The notes under the pieces: model-generated
Database searches by the model: none
What the model was told of the DNA's origin: nothing
Seen by the model: only the letters and a program-made list of their open reading frames with translations
DNA from: Sulfurisoma sediminicola
Lineage (GTDB): Bacteria > Pseudomonadota > Gammaproteobacteria > Burkholderiales > Rhodocyclaceae
Assembly: GCF_003865015.1 (NCBI RefSeq)
Contig: NZ_BHVV01000001.1
Span: 558,001-622,000, forward strand
Reading direction: 5' to 3'
Length of the DNA stretch: 64,000 nucleotides
Position numbers and translations under genes: made by a program
Part shown: positions 53,100-61,102 of the stretch, piece after piece
Layout: every line of letters starts with the position of its first letter
Numbering within the stretch: position 1 is the stretch's first letter

Positions 53100-53133
53100 A
53101 AAACCAGAGCCGCGGCGCGGCCCTGGTTTTTTT
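53100..53133 (+). terminator. Intrinsic terminator after the secreted rhodanese
   Basis: AAAACCAG-a-GCCGC and GCGGC-c-CTGGTTTT form a stem of about 13 pairs around GGC, followed by more T. It separates the rhodanese from the transporter gene that starts at 53161, although read-through is possible. Confidence 0.8.
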
Positions 53134-53160
53134 CATCGTGCGGCAAGGGAGGAGACACCC

Positions 53161-54915
53161 ATGATTTACACGAAAAAATCGCCGGCACTTCTGATCATCG
53201 GCGTGATGATGCTGCTTTGGGGCTGGCTCAATGCCAGCGGCGGCATCGACGGCATGCAGCGGTATCTACAGAAGAGCGCCTATTCCGACCACATGAAGGT
53301 CAAGGAGAAGTTCGACGCGGAACTGCGCGTCGCCACCGAGATCGCCACGGCCGAGGGCAAGCCGGCGCCGGTCATGAAGATGCCGAAGTCGAAGTTCGAC
53401 GCGGCCAAGGCTTCCCAAGCCAATCTGTCCTACATCTTCGGCGGCATCGCCACCGTCCTTGGGCTGCTGATCATGGTGTGGACGCCGAAGGAGGGTCAGT
53501 TCGACTACTACCTGTCGATCTTCCCGGGAATGGCCTTTATCCTGCTCATCGCCTTCATCGTGCGCTGGGGGCTGGACCCGATCTTCGCCAACTGGGGCAA
53601 GGATGCCAAGGACACACTGGGCTTCGACTTCGCCCACATTTTCAACCTGAACTACGTGGTGCTGGGCATCGTCATCGGCATTGTCATCGTCAACGTCTTC
53701 AAGATCCCCGCCTGGGCGGCCAACGGCGTGCGCACCGCGCGTTTCTTCCTCAAGACCGGCGTCATCCTGCTCGGCGCGCTCTACAGCGCGACCGAGCTGG
53801 CGCAGCTCGGCGGCCTGTCGGTGATCATGATCGGCATCTTCGTGCTCGGTTCGGTCGGGGTCGTGCTGTACATGGGCAAGCGGATGAAATCCGGCAACTC
53901 GATGACGGCCGTGCTTTCCGCCGGCATGGGCGTCTGCGGCGTATCGGCAACGGTGGCGGCATCGCCGGTGGTCAATGCCAAGGCCGGCGAGATCGCCTAC
54001 ACCATCGGCACCATCCTCATCTGGGGCGTGGGCTGCATGTTCCTGTTCCCGACCATCGGCCACATGCTCAACATGGGCCCGGTGCAGTTCGGCGCCTGGG
54101 CCGGCACCGGCATCCTCAACTCGGCGCAGGTCGCCGGCGCGGCGCTGGCCTTCGATCCGCACGGCATCGAGACGCTGAAGGTCGCCGAGATCTTCAACAT
54201 CACCCGCGTGTTGTTCCTGCCCATCATCGTGCTCTGGCTCGCCGCCTGGTACGTCAAGCACGAAGCGGGCGCGCAGAAGGTCGATCTGGGCAAGGTGCTG
54301 CTCGCCAAGTTCCCGCTGTTCGTGCTCGGCTTCATCCTGTTGTTCATCCTGTCGACCCTGGGTGTTTTCACCCCGTCCGGCCACTACCAGGGCAAGTACT
54401 TCAGCAGCGAGGAGATCAAGGAAGACAAGCTGCTCAAGGGCAAGGAAACCCGCGCCATCGAAGGTGAACTGGCACGACTCAAGGAACCCGCCGGCGCCAA
54501 GCAACTGCAGGACCACTTCGCCGAGAAGGCCATCAACATCGGTCAACGCCACGCCACGCCCGATGACGCCTACAAGGGCCTGGCCGACCTGATCGCCAAC
54601 AAGAAGATGACCACCCGCGAGCAGGAAACCCTGCTCGCGGCGGTCGGCAAGATGAAAGGCCTGGATGCGGTCGCCGCGAGTTCCATCGACAAGGCGAGCA
54701 AGGCGGCCTACCACAGCTCGAAGACGATCAGCGCCTTCCGCGACTGGCTGGCCTGGCTGTTCGCCTTCGGCCTGATCGGCCTCGGCATGCAGATCACCAT
54801 GGCCGCGCTGAAGCAGGCCGGCGGCACGCCGCTGATCATCGGCGGCGTGGTGGGAACGGGCAAGGCGGTCGGCTCGCTGATCGTGGTGCTGCTGTTCGTC
54901 AAAGAGTTCATTTAA
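53161..54915 (+). CDS. PSE-family (YeiH-like) putative sulfate exporter
   Basis: The 584-residue protein has about twelve hydrophobic helices, including LLIIGVMMLLWGWL at the start and DYYLSIFPGMAFILLIAFI. MGVCGVSATVAASPVVNAKAGE and GAWAGTGILNSAQVAGAAL are hallmarks of the PSE/YeiH family. Between residues about 410 and 525 there is a charged soluble segment, and another early near residues 40 to 85; both are longer than in the usual 330-residue family members. Sulfate export is the family label only. It is followed 11 bases later by a 42-residue membrane protein. Confidence 0.88.
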   Translation: MIYTKKSPALLIIGVMMLLWGWLNASGGIDGMQRYLQKSAYSDHMKVKEKFDAELRVATEIATAEGKPAPVMKMPKSKFDAAKASQANLSYIFGGIATVLGLLIMVWTPKEGQFDYYLSIFPGMAFILLIAFIVRWGLDPIFANWGKDAKDTLGFDFAHIFNLNYVVLGIVIGIVIVNVFKIPAWAANGVRTARFFLKTGVILLGALYSATELAQLGGLSVIMIGIFVLGSVGVVLYMGKRMKSGNSMTAVLSAGMGVCGVSATVAASPVVNAKAGEIAYTIGTILIWGVGCMFLFPTIGHMLNMGPVQFGAWAGTGILNSAQVAGAALAFDPHGIETLKVAEIFNITRVLFLPIIVLWLAAWYVKHEAGAQKVDLGKVLLAKFPLFVLGFILLFILSTLGVFTPSGHYQGKYFSSEEIKEDKLLKGKETRAIEGELARLKEPAGAKQLQDHFAEKAINIGQRHATPDDAYKGLADLIANKKMTTREQETLLAAVGKMKGLDAVAASSIDKASKAAYHSSKTISAFRDWLAWLFAFGLIGLGMQITMAALKQAGGTPLIIGGVVGTGKAVGSLIVVLLFVKEFI

Positions 54916-54926
54916 GGAGATAGATC

Positions 54927-55055
54927 ATGTCGGAACAAAAGTTCGAGCGCGGCACCAGCCTGTCGATCTTCGTCAGCGACCGCAAGGAAGACCTCGGCTC
55001 CCTCGTCTTCGCGCTGATCATCGCCCTCGGCATCGTCCTGGTCGTCGGCAAGTAA
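54927..55055 (+). CDS. 42-residue single-helix membrane protein
   Basis: This gene is too short for most gene callers. ATG 54927 has AAGGAG ten bases upstream. The protein starts MSEQKFERGTSLSIFVSDRK and ends in a hydrophobic helix LGSLVFALIIALGIVLVVGK, a polar N-terminus and one membrane span. It lies 11 bases behind the PSE transporter and just before a strong terminator, so both must be in one transcript. Its role is unknown; a small regulatory or assembly partner of the transporter is plausible. Confidence 0.8.
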   Translation: MSEQKFERGTSLSIFVSDRKEDLGSLVFALIIALGIVLVVGK

Positions 55056-55077
55056 GCACGTTATTCCCGCACCAGAC

Positions 55078-55112
55078 AGTCCCGTCCCGCCCAGCGGGGC
55101 GGGACTTTTCTT
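55078..55112 (+). terminator. Intrinsic terminator after the small membrane protein
   Basis: AGTCCCGTCCC and GGGGCGGGACT form an 11-pair stem with one wobble, around a loop of seven bases, followed by TTTTCTTT. It ends the transporter operon, with the UspA gene starting nine bases later. Confidence 0.85.
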
Positions 55113-55120
55113 TCCGAGAC

Positions 55121-55585
55121 ATGAAAACACCACTGAAACTGCTGCTCTGCCACCACGGCACGGCAGGCGCCAATCGCGCCGAAGCGCTCGCCCATGAACT
55201 CACCGTGCCAGGGACCACCATGATCGTCCACTGCCTCGTCGTGCCCGAACTGTGGGCGGGCATGCAGGGCGACGACTGGCTCAACAACGCCTCGACGCGC
55301 GACACCTTCGGCAGCTACGTCGAGAACATGCTCGAAAACGACGCCAGGCGCGAACTCGCCGGCGTCGCGGGCCGATGCAAGGAACGCGGCATTGCCTACG
55401 AGGCTGTGATGCGGCTGGGCGAGCCGGCGGATGTCGTTCTCGCCGTCGCCACCGAGACCGGCGCCGACCTCGTCGTCATCGGCCCGCCGCGCCGCAAGGG
55501 CGAAGAAGGCCTGCGCTCGCGCATGGATCTCGAGAAGCTGGTGCGAGGGCTCAAGTGCCCGCTGCTGATCGCGCCGCGCCCGTAG
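55121..55585 (+). CDS. Universal stress protein (UspA family)
   Basis: The 154-residue protein opens with LKLLLCHHGTAGANRAEALAH and has the C-terminal ATP-type pattern DLVVIGPPRRKGEEG followed by MDLEKLVRGLKCPLLIAPRP. The GPPRRK stretch replaces the usual G-x2-G-x9-GS/T motif, so ATP binding is uncertain. The start lies just after the terminator of the transporter operon, so it needs its own promoter, which I cannot identify. A SRPBCC-like gene follows 11 bases later. Confidence 0.88.
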   Translation: MKTPLKLLLCHHGTAGANRAEALAHELTVPGTTMIVHCLVVPELWAGMQGDDWLNNASTRDTFGSYVENMLENDARRELAGVAGRCKERGIAYEAVMRLGEPADVVLAVATETGADLVVIGPPRRKGEEGLRSRMDLEKLVRGLKCPLLIAPRP

Positions 55586-55596
55586 CCGGGGAGATA

Positions 55597-56178
55597 ATGG
55601 AAGTCCCCGCGGGGGACAGCGCACGCGCCGAGACGGTGCTGCCGCTGTCGGTCGCCGAATTGGCCGACTTCGTCCGCGATGCCGAGCGGCTGTGGCGCCT
55701 CAACCCCCACCTCGACATCCGAGACTGGCGGCCGCGCGAGGACGGCTTCGCCTACGCCGCGCATGACGAACTCGGCGGCCGCGACGTGGAGGCCTGGGTC
55801 ACGGTCGGTGGCGACAATGGCCGCCTGACGCTGCGCTACGCCACCGGCCTGCGCCAGGCCACGGAAATCATCGTCGAGGCCGCGGCGGACGGCGCGCACC
55901 TCATCGTCATCGACCACTACCCGCGCATCGAGGACCCGCAAGACCCGCGCTTGGCCGAGGTCGACCGCACGCTGGTGCCATGGGTCGCGGCGATCCGCCG
56001 CCACCTGCTGGCGCGGCGGCGTTGGCGCTGGCTGCCCGGCTGGCGCTGGTGGAACGAGCGTTTCCTTCTGCACATGGCACCGCGCAGCCGGCGCATCGTG
56101 CGCCTGCTGGTGTGGATCAGCGTGCTCGAGTTCCTGGTGTTCCTCGGTGCCGTCGCGGTGCTGCGCCTCGCCTCATAG
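55597..56178 (+). CDS. SRPBCC-like (polyketide cyclase-type) membrane-anchored protein
   Basis: The 193-residue protein has an N-terminal beta-rich domain with LPLSVAELADFVRDAERLWRLNP. The LIVIDHYPRIEDPQDPR stretch resembles SRPBCC (START-like) proteins. A C-terminal membrane helix (LLVWISVLEFLVFLGAVAVLR) follows a basic, tryptophan-rich loop. The start ATG 55597 has GGAG nearby. The 3' end overlaps the convergent SDR gene by six bases. The ligand is unknown. Confidence 0.8.
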   Translation: MEVPAGDSARAETVLPLSVAELADFVRDAERLWRLNPHLDIRDWRPREDGFAYAAHDELGGRDVEAWVTVGGDNGRLTLRYATGLRQATEIIVEAAADGAHLIVIDHYPRIEDPQDPRLAEVDRTLVPWVAAIRRHLLARRRWRWLPGWRWWNERFLLHMAPRSRRIVRLLVWISVLEFLVFLGAVAVLRLAS

Positions 56179-56943
56179 CTCCAGACTGCGCGGCTTGCGC
56201 GCCGCCCGGGCGAACAGCGCATCGAACAGCGCATTGGGCAGCAGCCGCAGCAGCTTGGCGACGATCGCCATCTGCCAGGGGATCACCGCGTAGCTCGTTC
56301 CCGCATCGATGGCACGGGCGAAGCGGCGCGCCGCCACATCGGCCGGCAACAGGAAGGGCATGGCGTAGGGATTGACGGCGGTCATCGGCGTTGCGATGTA
56401 GCCGGGGGCGAGGGTGACGACCTTGACGCCGCTGCCGCGCAACTCGACGCGCAGGCTCTCGAGATAGGATATCGCCGCCGCCTTCGACGCCGAGTAGGCG
56501 CCGGCGCCGGGCAGGCCGCGAATGCCGGCGACCGAGCCGATGCCGACCAGCCGCCCGGCCCCCGCCTGCTTCATCGCTTCGAGGAAGGGATGGAAGGTGT
56601 GCACCATGCCAAGCACGTTGGTCTCGAACACCTTGCGGAAGGCCGGGATGTCCTCGCGCTCGCCGGTCAGGGTGCCCACCGAGATGCCGGCATTGGCGAT
56701 GACGATGTCGGGGATGCCGGCACGGGCGATGAAGTCCTGCCCGGCGGCAAGCAGCGCGCCGGCATCGGCAACGTCGGCGACATAGAGGTGATGGGTGCCC
56801 GGCAGCTCGCGGGCCAGCGCGTTGAGCAACTCCTCGCGCCGCGCCACGAGTCCGAGCGTGGCGCCGCGGGCGGCGTAGTGGCGCGCCAGCGCGGCGCCGA
56901 TGCCCGACGAGGCGCCCGTCAAAAAGACGCGCTCGCCGGCCAA
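56173..56943 (-). CDS. Short-chain dehydrogenase/reductase
   Basis: The 256-residue protein has the cofactor motif TGASSGIGAALARHY and the IANAG segment. GSVAGIRGLPGAGAYSASKAAA contains the catalytic YxxxK. A tail of about 40 hydrophobic residues (PWQMAIVAKLLRLLPNALFDALF) may bind membrane. The start is TTG 56943, four bases after the dsbA stop; no ATG fits. It is probably NAD(P)H-linked. The substrate is unknown. It closes the argS-SPOR-dsbA operon. Confidence 0.88.
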   Translation of the reverse strand: MAGERVFLTGASSGIGAALARHYAARGATLGLVARREELLNALARELPGTHHLYVADVADAGALLAAGQDFIARAGIPDIVIANAGISVGTLTGEREDIPAFRKVFETNVLGMVHTFHPFLEAMKQAGAGRLVGIGSVAGIRGLPGAGAYSASKAAAISYLESLRVELRGSGVKVVTLAPGYIATPMTAVNPYAMPFLLPADVAARRFARAIDAGTSYAVIPWQMAIVAKLLRLLPNALFDALFARAARKPRSLEL

Positions 56944-56947
56944 GGTC

Positions 56948-57583
56948 CTACTTCTTGCGGGACATGACGACCAGGCCGTCGACGACCTTGAGCAGCTCCT
57001 CGTAGGTGCCGTTGAAGGAGCCCGAGCTGCGGTACTTGCCGTCGACGACCATCGCCGGCACGCCCTGGATGCCGTGTGCCTCGGTCAGTTGCTTGGCGCG
57101 GGCGATCTTGCTCTGCACGGCGAAGGAATGGTAGGTGTCCATGAACTTCTTCGGATCGAGGCCCTTCTTCGCCACCCAGCCCTCGAGCGTCTTCTCGTTG
57201 TTGAGGTCGATGCGCTCGAAGTGCATCGCATCGAAGACCTCCTTGTGCACGCGATCGACCTCGCCCAGTGCCTCGAGCGCGTAGTAGATCTTCGCCGTCG
57301 GCGCCCAGCTGTCGCGGAACACGACGGGGACGCGCCGGAAACTGACATCCTTGGCCATCCCGCTCTTCACCCACTTGGCGAGCGTCGGCTCGAACTCGAA
57401 GCAGTGCGAACACATGTATGAAAAGAATTCGGTGACCTCGACCTTGCCCTTGGCATCGGTCGGCACCGGCGGATTGATGGTCGCGTAATCGCGACCCTCC
57501 TTGAGCTCCGCCGCGAACGCGGGTGCGGCGGCAACGGCGAACAGCACGAGCAGCGAAGACAGCAACGACTTGAAGCGGGACAT
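56948..57583 (-). CDS. dsbA: Thiol:disulfide interchange protein DsbA
   Basis: The 211-residue protein has a signal peptide (cleavage near AFA-AEL). The thioredoxin-fold active site MCSHCFEF holds Cys58 and Cys61, separated by SH instead of the E. coli PH. GVPAMVVDGKYR is the cis-proline region. DsbA forms disulfide bonds in the periplasm. It follows the SPOR protein by 13 bases. The CSHC variant is common in betaproteobacteria. Confidence 0.95.
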   Translation of the reverse strand: MSRFKSLLSSLLVLFAVAAAPAFAAELKEGRDYATINPPVPTDAKGKVEVTEFFSYMCSHCFEFEPTLAKWVKSGMAKDVSFRRVPVVFRDSWAPTAKIYYALEALGEVDRVHKEVFDAMHFERIDLNNEKTLEGWVAKKGLDPKKFMDTYHSFAVQSKIARAKQLTEAHGIQGVPAMVVDGKYRSSGSFNGTYEELLKVVDGLVVMSRKK

Positions 57584-57596
57584 GCAGACCTCCTGT

Positions 57597-58184
57597 TTAT
57601 TGGGGCTTGACCTTGACCAGCGCGGCCTGGATTCCGTTCTGTGACAGCTGGGTGCGCGCGCGGTTCATTTCATCCGGGCTGGCGAAGGGTCCGACGCGGA
57701 CGCGATGCATGGTGCCCTTTTCGGGCACCGCCAGTTCCTGCACCCCGGCTTCGAAGCCGAGCATGGTCAGCTTGGCCTTGAGGTTGTCGGCGTCCTGCGC
57801 CTTCTGGAAAGCGCCGGCCTGCAGGTAGAGCAGTTCGGCAGGTGCTGCAGGCGCCGGGGCGGACTTGTCGGTGACCAGCGGCGCTGCCGGAGCCGCCGGG
57901 GCCGTTCCCTGCGGCGTGGCCTGCTGCTCGCCCGGCAGGATCTTGTAGAACTCGAAGCGCGGCTTCTCCGCGACCTTGTCGCCCGGCTTGCCCGGCAGTG
58001 GCTGCGGCGTCCTGGCGGCATCGCCGGCCGCCGGTTCGTGTCGATCGGCGCGCGGCGACTTGTCCTGGAAGGGCAGCGGCGTCTTGTTCAGGTACCAGAC
58101 CACGCCGAAGGCGATGCCGACGCCGATCACCAGGCCGATGAACATGCCGAGGATCGTCCCACCGTGCTGCTTGTACGCCGTCAT
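57597..58184 (-). CDS. SPOR-domain membrane protein
   Basis: The 195-residue protein has one N-terminal membrane helix (GTILGMFIGLVIGVGIAFGVVWYL), a proline- and alanine-rich linker of about 80 residues, and a C-terminal SPOR domain. Signatures are YLQAGAFQKAQDADNLKAKL, HRVRVGPF and the closing AALVKVKPQ. SPOR domains bind denuded peptidoglycan at the septum, so the protein is probably related to FtsN-type division factors. The start overlaps the argS stop by one base (TAATG). Confidence 0.93.
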   Translation of the reverse strand: MTAYKQHGGTILGMFIGLVIGVGIAFGVVWYLNKTPLPFQDKSPRADRHEPAAGDAARTPQPLPGKPGDKVAEKPRFEFYKILPGEQQATPQGTAPAAPAAPLVTDKSAPAPAAPAELLYLQAGAFQKAQDADNLKAKLTMLGFEAGVQELAVPEKGTMHRVRVGPFASPDEMNRARTQLSQNGIQAALVKVKPQ

Positions 58185-59917
58185 TACATGTGCTCCGGAG
58201 CGGAAACGCCGAGGATGTGCAGACCGTTGGCGATGACGCGGCGCACCGCGACGGCCAGGGCCAGGCGCGCCTTCTTCTGGGCGTCGTCCTCGACCAGCAG
58301 GCGCTCGGCGTTGTACCAGGCGTGGAACTCGGCGGCAAGCTCGCGCAGGTAGAAGGCAATGGCGTGCGGCGCGTAGTCGCGCGCGGCGGACTCGATCATG
58401 TCCGGGAACTCGCGCAGGCGTCCGCACAGCGCCAGTTCGCGCTCGCTGGCCAGCGGCGCGAGATCGGCAGCGTTCAACGACCTGACCTCGCCGCCCCACT
58501 GTTGCAGCACCGAGCAGACGCGGGCATGGGCGTACTGCACGTAATAGACGGGGTTGTCGTTGGACTGCGACTTGGCCAGGTCGAGGTCGAAGTCCAGCGC
58601 CTGGTCCTGCTTGCGCAGCATGTAGAAGAAGCGGCAGGCGTCGTTGCCGACGTCGTCGCGCAGCTCGCGCAGCGTGACGTACTCGCCGGCACGCGTGGAC
58701 ATCGCCGCCTTGGCGCCGTTGCGGAAGAGGCTGACGAACTGCACCAGAGAAACATCGAGGCGCTCGACCGGCAGCCCCAGCGCCGTGAGCGCGCCCTTGA
58801 CCCGCGGAATGTAGCCGTGGTGGTCGGCGCCCCAGACGTCGATGACCTTGTCGAAGCCGCGCTCGAACTTGTTCCAGTGGTAGGCGATGTCGGAGGCGAA
58901 GTAGGTGTAGAGGCCGTTCTCGCGCTGGACGACGCGATCCTTCTCGTCGCCGAAGTCGCCCGAGCGGAACCACTTGGCCCCGTCCTGGAGGTAGATATGG
59001 CCGCGCTTCTCCAGCTCGGCCACGGCCTTGGCCACCATGCCGGTGTCGAACAGGCTGCGCTCGGAGAACCAGCAGTCGAAGTGCACGCCGTATTCCTCGA
59101 GGTCCTCGCGGCTGTCGGCAAGCTGCTCGGACAGCGCGTGCTGGTGGATGTAGTGCCACTCTTCGCCGAGCAGGTCCTTGCCGGCGGCGATGAGGCCGTC
59201 GAGATGGGCTTCGGCGTCCGGCTCCGGCGGCGGCACGCAGGCCAGCACGGCGGCGGCCGGATGGACATAGCGCTCGCCGTGGGCCTGGCGGATCTGCTCG
59301 GCCATGTCCTTGACGTAGTCGCCCTGGTAGGCGTTGGGCGGGAAGGGCACCTTCTCGCCATGGAGTTCGAGATAGCGCAGCCAGGTGGATGCCGCGAGGA
59401 TGTCCATCTGGCGACCGGCGTCGTTGACGTAGAACTCGCGCGTCACGTCGTTGCCGGCGTAGGTCAGCAGGCAGGCGAGGCTGGCGCCGTACGCCGCGCC
59501 GCGGCCATGGCCGACGTGCAGCGGGCCGGTCGGGTTGGCCGAGACGAACTCGACCTGCACCTTCGGCCGCTTGCCGCCGACGTGCTTGCCGTAGTCGGGG
59601 CCGCGCGCCAGCACCTCCTTCACCACCTGGGTCTTGGCGGCGGCGGCGAGGCGGAAATTGATGAAGCCGGCGCCGGCGACCTCGGCCTTGTCCACCCAGC
59701 CCGACACCGGCAGTTCATGGACGAGGCGGTCGGCGATCTGGCGCGGGTTGGCCTTGAGTTCGCGCGCGAGCTGCAGCGCCAGGTTGCTGGCGAAGTCGCC
59801 GTGCGAAGGGTCGCGCGGGCGCTCGATGACGATGTCGGCGACTTTCTGCCCGGGCGCGACGCTGGCCAGCGCCGCGCGCAGCAATTCGGAAAGGTGGGAT
59901 TTCGGGTCGAAGGACAT
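58184..59917 (-). CDS. argS: Arginyl-tRNA synthetase
   Basis: The 577-residue protein has the class I HIGH-type motif in SANPTGPLHVGHGRGA and the DALR-type anticodon domain from about residue 450. It charges tRNA-Arg with arginine. The start at ATG 59917 is supported because a perfect TATAAT ends just upstream of a possible earlier start (59950), which would then lie inside the promoter. The operon argS, SPOR, dsbA and SDR is a common betaproteobacterial order. Confidence 0.96.
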   Translation of the reverse strand: MSFDPKSHLSELLRAALASVAPGQKVADIVIERPRDPSHGDFASNLALQLARELKANPRQIADRLVHELPVSGWVDKAEVAGAGFINFRLAAAAKTQVVKEVLARGPDYGKHVGGKRPKVQVEFVSANPTGPLHVGHGRGAAYGASLACLLTYAGNDVTREFYVNDAGRQMDILAASTWLRYLELHGEKVPFPPNAYQGDYVKDMAEQIRQAHGERYVHPAAAVLACVPPPEPDAEAHLDGLIAAGKDLLGEEWHYIHQHALSEQLADSREDLEEYGVHFDCWFSERSLFDTGMVAKAVAELEKRGHIYLQDGAKWFRSGDFGDEKDRVVQRENGLYTYFASDIAYHWNKFERGFDKVIDVWGADHHGYIPRVKGALTALGLPVERLDVSLVQFVSLFRNGAKAAMSTRAGEYVTLRELRDDVGNDACRFFYMLRKQDQALDFDLDLAKSQSNDNPVYYVQYAHARVCSVLQQWGGEVRSLNAADLAPLASERELALCGRLREFPDMIESAARDYAPHAIAFYLRELAAEFHAWYNAERLLVEDDAQKKARLALAVAVRRVIANGLHILGVSAPEHM

Positions 59918-59948
59918 TGCAGCGTGTCCGGTGGATGCGGAAGCCGGC

Positions 59949-59954
59949 ATTATA
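59949..59954 (-). promoter_or_regulatory. -10 box of argS
   Basis: On the minus strand TATAAT lies 32 bases before the argS ATG, with a weak -35. Transcription would begin near 59942, giving a leader of about 25 bases. A GC-rich palindrome (59955-59971) lies directly upstream. Confidence 0.6.
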
Positions 59955-59999
59955 GCGGCGGCGGCCGCCGCAATCAGGCGAACGGCCGGACCGGTTCCT

Positions 60000-60962
60000 T
60001 CACTCCGGCTGGCAGATCTCGCCGCGGCCGACGGCCATGAAGCTGCGCACCGTCAGCAGCACCAGCACCACGCTGAGGACGCCGAGCAGCACCAGGCTCA
60101 GGCTGGCGAAGGCGCCGCCGACGCGCTCCGTCATCGCCAGGGTGGCGATGGTGATCGCCGCCAGCGGGAAGGAATAGGCCCACGAAGACAGGAAGAAGGG
60201 CAGGCGGAAGAAGCGCGCGGCATTGCTCGCCAGCAGCAGCGTCAGGAACAGGGCCGTGTAATAGAGGATGCGGGCGAAGGCGTCCAGTTCGCCGGCAAGC
60301 TTGAGATAGGCGATGAAGCCCACGGCCGGCGGCGCGATGAGGATGAACAGCATGGGGGTCAGCCGCGCCGGCAGCGGCTCGTGGAAGAACAGGCGGTAGA
60401 GCACGATGGTGAACAGCGCCAGCCAGAAGACGATGCCGATGCTGAAGAAGAACCAGGAGAGCTCGGCCGGGGCGAACCCCACGCCCGCCACCGGCACGAT
60501 CACGTTGCCGACGACCGGGATGAACCACGCCGGGTTGGCATGCTGGATCTGGTAGTGGGTGTGGTGGATCCAGCTGCTCATCACGTACAGCGTGAAGGCC
60601 AGGTGCAGCGCGGCGCCGGCCACCCAGAAGCCGTACGCCATGCCCGGCAGCTCGGCGAGGAAGGCGACGGACAGCAGCAGCAGCGAAATCGACGATGCCG
60701 CGAAGAAGTTGAGCTTCACCGGGTGGCCCAGTTCGGCCCGCACCGCCGCGGGATGCCCGGCCCACTTGGCCGCGTAGATGAGCACGACCAGCGCGAACAG
60801 GGCCAGGGCCCACCAGGCCAGCGCCTGGCCGATGAGCTGCGGCGCACCCAGCACGGCATGCGCCTTCTGCCAGGCGATGGCGAGGCCGGCGGTACCCATC
60901 ACGGTGGCGAAAAACGAGATCGGGAAGTGTTCGAGGCGATTGTGGGAGCGCTTGTCGGTCAT
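60000..60962 (-). CDS. SLAC1/TehA-family anion channel or tellurite-resistance protein
   Basis: The 320-residue protein opens MTDKRSHNRLEHFPISFFATVMG and has ten hydrophobic helices (for example ALFALVVLIYAAKWAG and FFFSIGIVFWLALFTIVLYRL), with AHANPAWFIPVVGNVIVPVAG-like conservation near residue 148. TehA-type proteins form trimeric anion channels. Its 5' end is 140 bases from the divergent ChaN gene. The substrate (nitrate, chloride, sulfite or tellurite) cannot be told. Confidence 0.9.
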   Translation of the reverse strand: MTDKRSHNRLEHFPISFFATVMGTAGLAIAWQKAHAVLGAPQLIGQALAWWALALFALVVLIYAAKWAGHPAAVRAELGHPVKLNFFAASSISLLLLSVAFLAELPGMAYGFWVAGAALHLAFTLYVMSSWIHHTHYQIQHANPAWFIPVVGNVIVPVAGVGFAPAELSWFFFSIGIVFWLALFTIVLYRLFFHEPLPARLTPMLFILIAPPAVGFIAYLKLAGELDAFARILYYTALFLTLLLASNAARFFRLPFFLSSWAYSFPLAAITIATLAMTERVGGAFASLSLVLLGVLSVVLVLLTVRSFMAVGRGEICQPE

Positions 60963-61008
60963 GTGATTTCTGCCGGAAGGGAATACGGGGAATGATAGAC
61001 CCTCCCCC

Positions 61009-61036
61009 CGGCCGCGGGCAAAGTGACCCGCGGCCG
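61009..61036. repeat. Perfect 10-bp inverted repeat in the divergent SLAC1/ChaN space
   Basis: CGGCCGCGGG at 61009-61018 and CCCGCGGCCG at 61027-61036 surround an eight-base loop. No T-run follows on either strand, so it is not a clear terminator. Possible roles are an operator or a stable hairpin. Confidence 0.6.
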
Positions 61037-61102
61037 ATAGCGGGAACGATCGACGCGATAGCGAACGGAAGATTGCCGCCGGCCGCGGCTGGCGGGTAGT
61101 CT

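Noticed and set aside
59955-59971. GC palindrome before argS as a regulatory site
   Set aside because: It is a plain GCC/GGC repeat in a GC-rich spacer, without a match to a known operator; only the TATAAT beside it is reported.
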